Source of the DNA: Polynucleobacter sp. AP-Melu-500A-A1 | GTDB taxonomy: Bacteria > Pseudomonadota > Gammaproteobacteria > Burkholderiales > Burkholderiaceae | Length of the DNA stretch: 64,000 nucleotides | Reading direction: 5' to 3' | NCBI RefSeq assembly: GCF_018882125.1 | Contig: NZ_JACVOZ010000002.1 | Span: forward strand, 496,001-560,000 | Shown here: one piece after another, positions 57,818 through 64,000 of the stretch | Layout: each line of letters starts with the position of its first letter | How positions within the stretch are numbered: the stretch's first letter is position 1 | Made by a program: the position numbers and the translations under genes | Notes under the pieces: model-generated | What the model was told of the DNA's origin: nothing | Database searches by the model: none | Seen by the model: the letters and a program-made list of their open reading frames with translations, nothing else

Positions 57818-59488
57818 ATGAGCAAGCCCCAGCGTCGCCTTCTTGTCACTTCCGCCTTACCTTATGCCAATGGTCAGATCCATATAGGCCATCTGGTGGA
57901 ATATATTCAGACAGATATCTGGGTTCGCTTTCAACGGATGCGCAATCATGAGGTGCACTACGTAGGCGCCGATGATACCCATGGCACCCCCATCATGTTG
58001 CGCGCAGAAAAAGAAGGTCTCACGCCAAAAGAACTGATCGCTAATGTTTGGAAAGAACATAAACGCGACTTTGATAACTTCCTGATTTCATTCGATAACT
58101 ACTACACCACTGATAGCCCAGAGAATGAAAAGCTAGCGCAAAGTATTTACCTAAAGCTCCGTGATATGGGTTTAATTGAAAAGCGCGCTATTGAGCAGGC
58201 TTACGATCCTGTTAAAGAAATGTTTTTACCAGATCGCTTTATCAAAGGCGAGTGTCCTAAGTGTGGCGCCAAAGATCAATATGGTGATAACTGTGAAAAA
58301 TGTGGTGCTACTTATTCGCCGACGGATTTAAAAAATCCTTTCTCAGTAGTGAGTGGTGCTACACCAATCAAAAAAATATCTGATCACTATTTCTTCAAAT
58401 TATCTGATCCTCGTTGCGAAAACTTTTTACGCGAATGGACTCAAGTAAAAACACCACTTCAACCTGAAGCTCGTAACAAAATGAAAGAATGGGTTGGTGA
58501 GCCAGGAGATAGTAAATTAGGCGATTGGGATATTTCCCGTGACGCCCCTTACTTTGGCTTCGAAATTCCGGATGCCCCAGGTAAATACTTCTACGTATGG
58601 TTAGATGCGCCAATTGGTTACTACGCTAGCTTCCTCAATTACTGCCAGGCAAAAGGCCTCAATTTTGATGAGTGGGTACAGCCTGATACGACCACTGAAC
58701 AATACCATTTCATTGGCAAAGATATTCTTTATTTCCATACTCTTTTTTGGCCAGCTACTCTACATTTTGCAGGTTACCGCACTCCCACAAATGTATTTGC
58801 TCATGGTTTTCTTACCGTAGATGGTGAGAAGATGAGCAAATCACGTGGCACCCTCATTTCTGCTAATAGCGTGATTGAATGTGGTTTTAATCCAGAATGG
58901 TTCCGCTATTACTTTGCTACAAAATTAAATGACAGCATGGAAGATTTAGATTTAAATCTTCAAGACTTTGTTGCACGGGTCAATAGTGATTTATTAGGTA
59001 AGTACATCAACATTGCTAGTCGCAGCGCGGGATTTTTAGTCAAACGATTTGGTGGAATCGTTTCTGATGAAGCCATGAATAATCCATTGCTAAAAGAAAT
59101 TGCTGGTGCAAGTGAAAAAATTGCTGCGCTCTATGAAGGGCGCGAGTACGCAAAAGCATTGCGCTTGATCATGGAGCTTGCTGATAAGGTCAATGGTTTT
59201 GTAGATGAGAATAAGCCTTGGGAAATTGCTAAAGACCTAGTGCGTGAGGCTGACTTACAGCGCGTATGTAGCATTACCCTCGAAGCATTCAGAATGCTCA
59301 GCCTTTACCTCAAACCCGTCATTCCGCAAGTTGCTGTCGGTGTAGAGGAATTTTTAGCCTTAGCGCCAATGAATTGGAGCGATATTGCCACTCCGCTTTC
59401 TAGCAAGAATCCGATCAATACCTACAAACACCTTATGACTCGAGTCGAAGCCCCACAAATTGACGCTTTGCTGGCTGCAAACTTGTAA
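57818..59488 (+). CDS. metG: Methionyl-tRNA synthetase (short form)
   Basis: A 556-residue class I synthetase. The HIGH motif is in [15 protein letters not shown] (residues 16-30) and KMSKS at about 338-342 ([10 protein letters not shown]). A four-Cys zinc knuckle (Cys146, 149, 159, 162) is present. The protein ends soon after the anticodon-binding helices, without the C-terminal EMAPII-like tRNA-binding domain found in E. coli MetG; it therefore looks monomeric. The stop is genuine in this sequence. It is divergent from fdhD. Confidence 0.96.
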   Translation: MSKPQRRLLVTSALPYANGQIHIGHLVEYIQTDIWVRFQRMRNHEVHYVGADDTHGTPIMLRAEKEGLTPKELIANVWKEHKRDFDNFLISFDNYYTTDSPENEKLAQSIYLKLRDMGLIEKRAIEQAYDPVKEMFLPDRFIKGECPKCGAKDQYGDNCEKCGATYSPTDLKNPFSVVSGATPIKKISDHYFFKLSDPRCENFLREWTQVKTPLQPEARNKMKEWVGEPGDSKLGDWDISRDAPYFGFEIPDAPGKYFYVWLDAPIGYYASFLNYCQAKGLNFDEWVQPDTTTEQYHFIGKDILYFHTLFWPATLHFAGYRTPTNVFAHGFLTVDGEKMSKSRGTLISANSVIECGFNPEWFRYYFATKLNDSMEDLDLNLQDFVARVNSDLLGKYINIASRSAGFLVKRFGGIVSDEAMNNPLLKEIAGASEKIAALYEGREYAKALRLIMELADKVNGFVDENKPWEIAKDLVREADLQRVCSITLEAFRMLSLYLKPVIPQVAVGVEEFLALAPMNWSDIATPLSSKNPINTYKHLMTRVEAPQIDALLAANL

Positions 59489-59503
59489 AAAAGGGCCTAA
59501 AAA

Positions 59504-59519
59504 GCACCTATAATGGTGC
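59504..59519 (+). promoter_or_regulatory. TATAAT flanked by inverted repeat, possible promoter of DUF3460-scpA-panC
   Basis: GCACC-TATAAT-GGTGC: a perfect -10 in the centre of a five-base inverted repeat, in the 104-base gap after metG. The best -35, TTGTAA, is 20 bases upstream, too far for a strong promoter. Confidence 0.35.
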
Positions 59520-59592
59520 CTGTAGTCCCCAGATAACTTTTGGAATTAAATATCATAAGTTATTGAATTAATTGAGTATTTTAGGAAATGTC

Positions 59593-59773
59593 ATGGCTAG
59601 ATACCAGTCTGAATTCACCCAGTTCTTAAGCGAACTGAAAACCGAGAAGCCAAATCTCGAAGCCGACCAACAAGCTGGTCGTGCCCTGCTTTGGGATAAA
59701 GAACCATTAAGTGTTGAAGATCAGCGTCGCGCAAAAGTCGCCAAATTAAAACAACGCTCTTACGTCTACTCGA

Positions 59774-59781
<8 letters not shown>
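59593..59781 (+). CDS. DUF3460 family protein
   Basis: A 62-residue protein, MARYQSEFTQFLSELKTEKP and onward, that matches DUF3460, a small family found in betaproteobacteria with no known function. Residues GRALLWDK and QRSYVY are the conserved ends. The longest frame starts 21 bases earlier at a TTG; ATG 59593 has AGGAAATGTC upstream. It overlaps the scpA start by eight bases, so expression with scpA and panC is likely. Confidence 0.88.
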
Positions 59782-61485
<1,704 letters not shown>

Positions 61486-61506
61486 TCTCTACAGATCAAT
61501 AGCGGT

Positions 61507-62307
61507 CTATCCACCATTAAATATTTTCTGCACATTTAGCAGCGGTATGGGTTGAATTGAATTAGGCCCTCTATACGGTGAGTAATGTAATGCAATCGTT
61601 GCGGCCGTTAACCAAGCCGACATCAAGAAAAGGGTGAGGCTAATGATGGCAGAAGTCTTATTTGCACGATGGATTGCCGTAGTGGTTAATGCGGCTTCAA
61701 AAGCCAAGCCTAAGCATAAATACCAGCGTATAGGGCTACTATCGAGCTGCCCTAATTGGATGCGTTTATTGTGTGCATTTGAAAGGGCCAATAAATTATC
61801 AACATAACTCTTTCCCAGTAAAGGTGACACGCAATATTTAGTATCTTGTGAATTTGGTGCGCAAATAAAATCAGGGGAATAAATAATGCCCATCATTTTT
61901 TTAATCATTTGATTAATTTTTGGGGATGCAACCTGATTAAGACTGCCAGCCCATTCTTCATTAAGAGATACATCTAGGTACTCTTTTAGCAAACCTCGAA
62001 TTTCTTGCTGCTTTTCATTATTGGCATCTGGGGCATTGAGCATATTCTCAATAGAAGACACTTCAATGGCTAAAGTCTGCTTTGAATCTTCTAAGCGTGA
62101 AAATTGATGCAGAGAAATAAAGCCCACCATGAAAAAGAATGCAATGGCTGGCAGGGATACAAATGGCCCAGAAATTGGCTGGTTAGCAAGTGGCGAAAAA
62201 ATTTCAAATGAAAAAATAATCTTATAAGCGAGCAACCCAATCAATATGATTAATAGCGTAACCGGCAGAATGGGTCCATAAGCGTATTGGGTAATGAGGT
62301 CTGTCAT
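61507..62307 (-). CDS. DUF4239-type membrane protein
   Basis: A 266-residue protein with two hydrophobic segments at the N-terminus (about residues 14-33 and 47-66), a soluble central part and two near the C-terminus. The segment LKEYLDVSLNEEWAGSL resembles the YAQSIVADEWPEM of the next gene, so it is a diverged member of the bestrophin-like DUF4239 family. Function unknown; a channel role is only suggested by the distant bestrophin resemblance. It is convergent with panC and divergent from the next member. Confidence 0.7.
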   Translation of the reverse strand: MTDLITQYAYGPILPVTLLIILIGLLAYKIIFSFEIFSPLANQPISGPFVSLPAIAFFFMVGFISLHQFSRLEDSKQTLAIEVSSIENMLNAPDANNEKQQEIRGLLKEYLDVSLNEEWAGSLNQVASPKINQMIKKMMGIIYSPDFICAPNSQDTKYCVSPLLGKSYVDNLLALSNAHNKRIQLGQLDSSPIRWYLCLGLAFEAALTTTAIHRANKTSAIISLTLFLMSAWLTAATIALHYSPYRGPNSIQPIPLLNVQKIFNGG

Positions 62308-62634
62308 TTATCTACCTAATGTCACGAGGTTAATCACCTGATAGCTAGCACTATAACAAGTTGCTCGCTTCTAGTTGTCCTTGAATGATCTTTCTTAAGG
62401 CACCTAAAAATCATATCATGCCAGATCAGGGATCTCTTTTTAGACTAGCGAAGAGGAATATCGAGTATTAACAGAATGTATTAAATTTGTGCAGATTTTG
62501 GAAAATTGCTCAGAATTTAAGCAAATACTTAATCTAAATGACTTAATTTAGTTAGAGAATCACAAAATTGTAAATTTTGGTAAATTACTAAAAATTCAAT
62601 TTAAATTACTTCACAAACTAAAACGGAGAACAGC
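62308..62634. other. 327-base AT-rich intergenic region between two divergent DUF4239 genes
   Basis: No ORF or RNA gene is visible. The right half is very AT-rich with repeated GTAAATT/TTTAAATTAC words, the likely site of both promoters. The final bases contain CGGAG nine bases before the ATG at 62635. Confidence 0.6.
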
Positions 62635-63420
62635 ATGGTTTACCTCATTAATCACTCGCCACCTTGGTTGCTTTTAATTCTATTTTCAGTGTTAACCATT
62701 GTTGCTATGTTGATTTTGCATAAAATCGTTCGATCATTGCTAGATAAATATGCGCCGGGATACAAAGATACTCTCGCCCTTAACATTCATACTTCTGTAT
62801 CCACTTTACTGGCTCTGATTGTGGCCTTTTCCTTAGTACAGGCTGTTTCCACTTACAGACAGGCGGAACACATTGTTCGTCAAGAAGCCGTCAGAATTAA
62901 TAATTTAGATCGCCTATTAACCCGCTATGGAAATCCCGAAGCAACTGATCCAATTCGCATTGCTCTAAGGGAATATGCGCAATCGATTGTCGCCGATGAG
63001 TGGCCCGAAATGGATGAGGGGCACCATAGTGCTAAAACTGAAGCGCTATTTAAGCCAGTTTCAAAAGGCGTCATTGAAATGAAGCCTTCAAGTCCACGCG
63101 AGAATTCCATCTACAACGAGATGCTCAAGCTAGCCGATTCTTTAGCTGACTCGCGTAATGATCGTATAGATGCAGCTGAGTTTGCCATTCCGAACATATT
63201 CTGGATGATTATCATCCTCATGTTATTAGCAAAAACTGTTTTATCTGCCTTTGCAGAACGTACAAGAACTGCAGATATTGTTATTGGCGCTCAAATGGCC
63301 TGTTTTGCTGCATTGCTATGCTTAACCTTTAGCTTCGATGAACCCCTTAAAGGTGAAGCCGGAATTAAACCAGTACCCATTATTGAAGTCATTGATGTTA
63401 TTAGTAAAAGAACCAGTTAA
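62635..63420 (+). CDS. DUF4239-family membrane protein
   Basis: A 261-residue integral membrane protein with two N-terminal helices (WLLLILFSVLTIVAMLIL; TSVSTLLALIVAFSLVQAV), a soluble charged middle part and two C-terminal helices (FWMIIILMLLAKTVLSAF; MACFAALLCLTFSF). The signature EAVRINNLDRLL and YAQSIVADEWPEM identify DUF4239, called bestrophin-like in databases. CGGAG precedes the ATG. A paralogue follows 30 bases downstream. Function unknown. Confidence 0.85.
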   Translation: MVYLINHSPPWLLLILFSVLTIVAMLILHKIVRSLLDKYAPGYKDTLALNIHTSVSTLLALIVAFSLVQAVSTYRQAEHIVRQEAVRINNLDRLLTRYGNPEATDPIRIALREYAQSIVADEWPEMDEGHHSAKTEALFKPVSKGVIEMKPSSPRENSIYNEMLKLADSLADSRNDRIDAAEFAIPNIFWMIIILMLLAKTVLSAFAERTRTADIVIGAQMACFAALLCLTFSFDEPLKGEAGIKPVPIIEVIDVISKRTS

Positions 63421-63450
63421 TTCTGAAATTCAAAACCTTAAAGGCGCTTT

Positions 63451-64000
63451 ATGTCTCATTGGCTTTATACCCAACCCCCTATAGCTTTATTTATTATTGG
63501 CCTGATTGCATCAATTGCCTTGATGTACTTCATGGCATTCTTGCTTAAAAAAACGCCTATCCTAAATGGTATTTCCGATCATGAAAAAGAGTTTTTGATT
63601 GCTATCCAGTCTGGCTTAGTGGCATTGAGTGCGATTGTTTTGAGCTTTTCTTTGGTGCTGGTCATTACTAATTATGATCATGCAGATCAGAATGTAGCAT
63701 CTGAAGCTGCACGCATTAATGATGTTGATCGTCTGCTACATCAATATGGAGATCCACGGTTAAATCCCATACGCGCCGATTTAAAGACATATGCTCAATC
63801 CATTCTAGATGATGAATGGCCTAAACTTCAGATACAACAAGAGGGTGTTGAAACTGCTAATTTATTTGCAGTTGTTGCTGACAAGATTGGCCAAATTAAT
63901 CCTACTACCCCGCGTGAAACTGTCATTTATAGTGAACTACTCAAAAAATTAGATGAGTCAATTGAAATGCGTGAGATACGTCTAGAAGGCTCGCACATTG
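63451..64000 (+). CDS. DUF4239-family membrane protein, cut by the window edge
   Basis: The first 183 codons of a third family member start at ATG 63451 (AAAGG upstream) and run off the right edge. It repeats the features of its neighbour: two N-terminal helices, EAARINDVDRLLHQYGDP, YAQSILDDEWPKL and PTTPRETVIYSELLKKL. It is almost certainly a tandem duplicate of the upstream gene, co-transcribed with it. The C-terminal helices lie outside the window. Confidence 0.85.
   Translation, partial: MSHWLYTQPPIALFIIGLIASIALMYFMAFLLKKTPILNGISDHEKEFLIAIQSGLVALSAIVLSFSLVLVITNYDHADQNVASEAARINDVDRLLHQYGDPRLNPIRADLKTYAQSILDDEWPKLQIQQEGVETANLFAVVADKIGQINPTTPRETVIYSELLKKLDESIEMREIRLEGSHI

Overview
The window reads as a chromosome segment of a small-genome betaproteobacterium of the Burkholderiaceae, most like Polynucleobacter. 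The reasons are the protein families seen together (a DUF3460 protein, a paired cyanophycin synthetase locus, PII next to nadE, Tct and TRAP carboxylate transporters, a K+-independent H+-pyrophosphatase), short intergenic gaps and base composition that looks mid-40s % GC by eye (not computed). The genus is inferred. No phage, insertion sequence, CRISPR array or rRNA operon was seen; two tRNA genes are present.

Layout. 1-2.8 kb: the end of a molybdenum-hydroxylase FAD subunit, a zinc alcohol dehydrogenase and an outer-membrane-type protein. 2.8-7.6 kb: tRNA-Ser, serS, lolA, ftsK. 7.6-13.5 kb: trxB, hppA, ppa, nadE and glnB. 13.5-17.1 kb: a RodZ-like HTH membrane protein, an orphan FixJ-type regulator and ilvD. 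17.1-22.1 kb: a leftward copper-handling operon: DUF2946 upstream ORF, TonB-dependent receptor, Asp-box propeller protein, TlpA-like thioredoxin, PCu(A)C chaperone. 22.1-25.7 kb: tctCBA and tRNA-Thr. 25.7-33.4 kb: a cyanophycin locus with a DUF1854 protein and an ABC exporter divergent from two cphA paralogues. 33.4-39.9 kb: fbp, vapBC, pepN, a Gdt1-type Mn exporter and ald. 39.9-49.1 kb: amino-acid permease, tcdA, pdxH, msrA, an aldehyde dehydrogenase, a DEAD-box helicase, ubiC, hemD and hemC. 49.1-57.7 kb: argH, TRAP dctQM, panD, a PLP amino-acid decarboxylase translationally coupled to a KirBac channel, dcd and fdhD. 57.8-64 kb: metG, DUF3460, scpA, panC and three DUF4239 membrane proteins, the last cut by the window edge.

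How parts fit. The copper operon is tightly coupled: two successive TAATG stop/start overlaps join receptor, propeller and thioredoxin genes. It opens with a CXXC-containing DUF2946 ORF of the kind known as CruR in Bordetella, which suggests copper-responsive post-transcriptional control. The cyanophycin locus pairs a canonical CphA with a paralogue whose Mur-ligase P-loop is degraded. Several genes (trxB, pdxH, argH, a 54-codon ORF) have a -10 hexamer 6-7 bases before the ATG and no Shine-Dalgarno, so leaderless transcription is likely; in tight divergent pairs the same -10 bases can serve both strands.

Many start codons were moved inward from the longest reading frame where a Shine-Dalgarno or family length favours it; this is stated per gene. 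All functional calls rest on reading motifs by eye; no database search was run.
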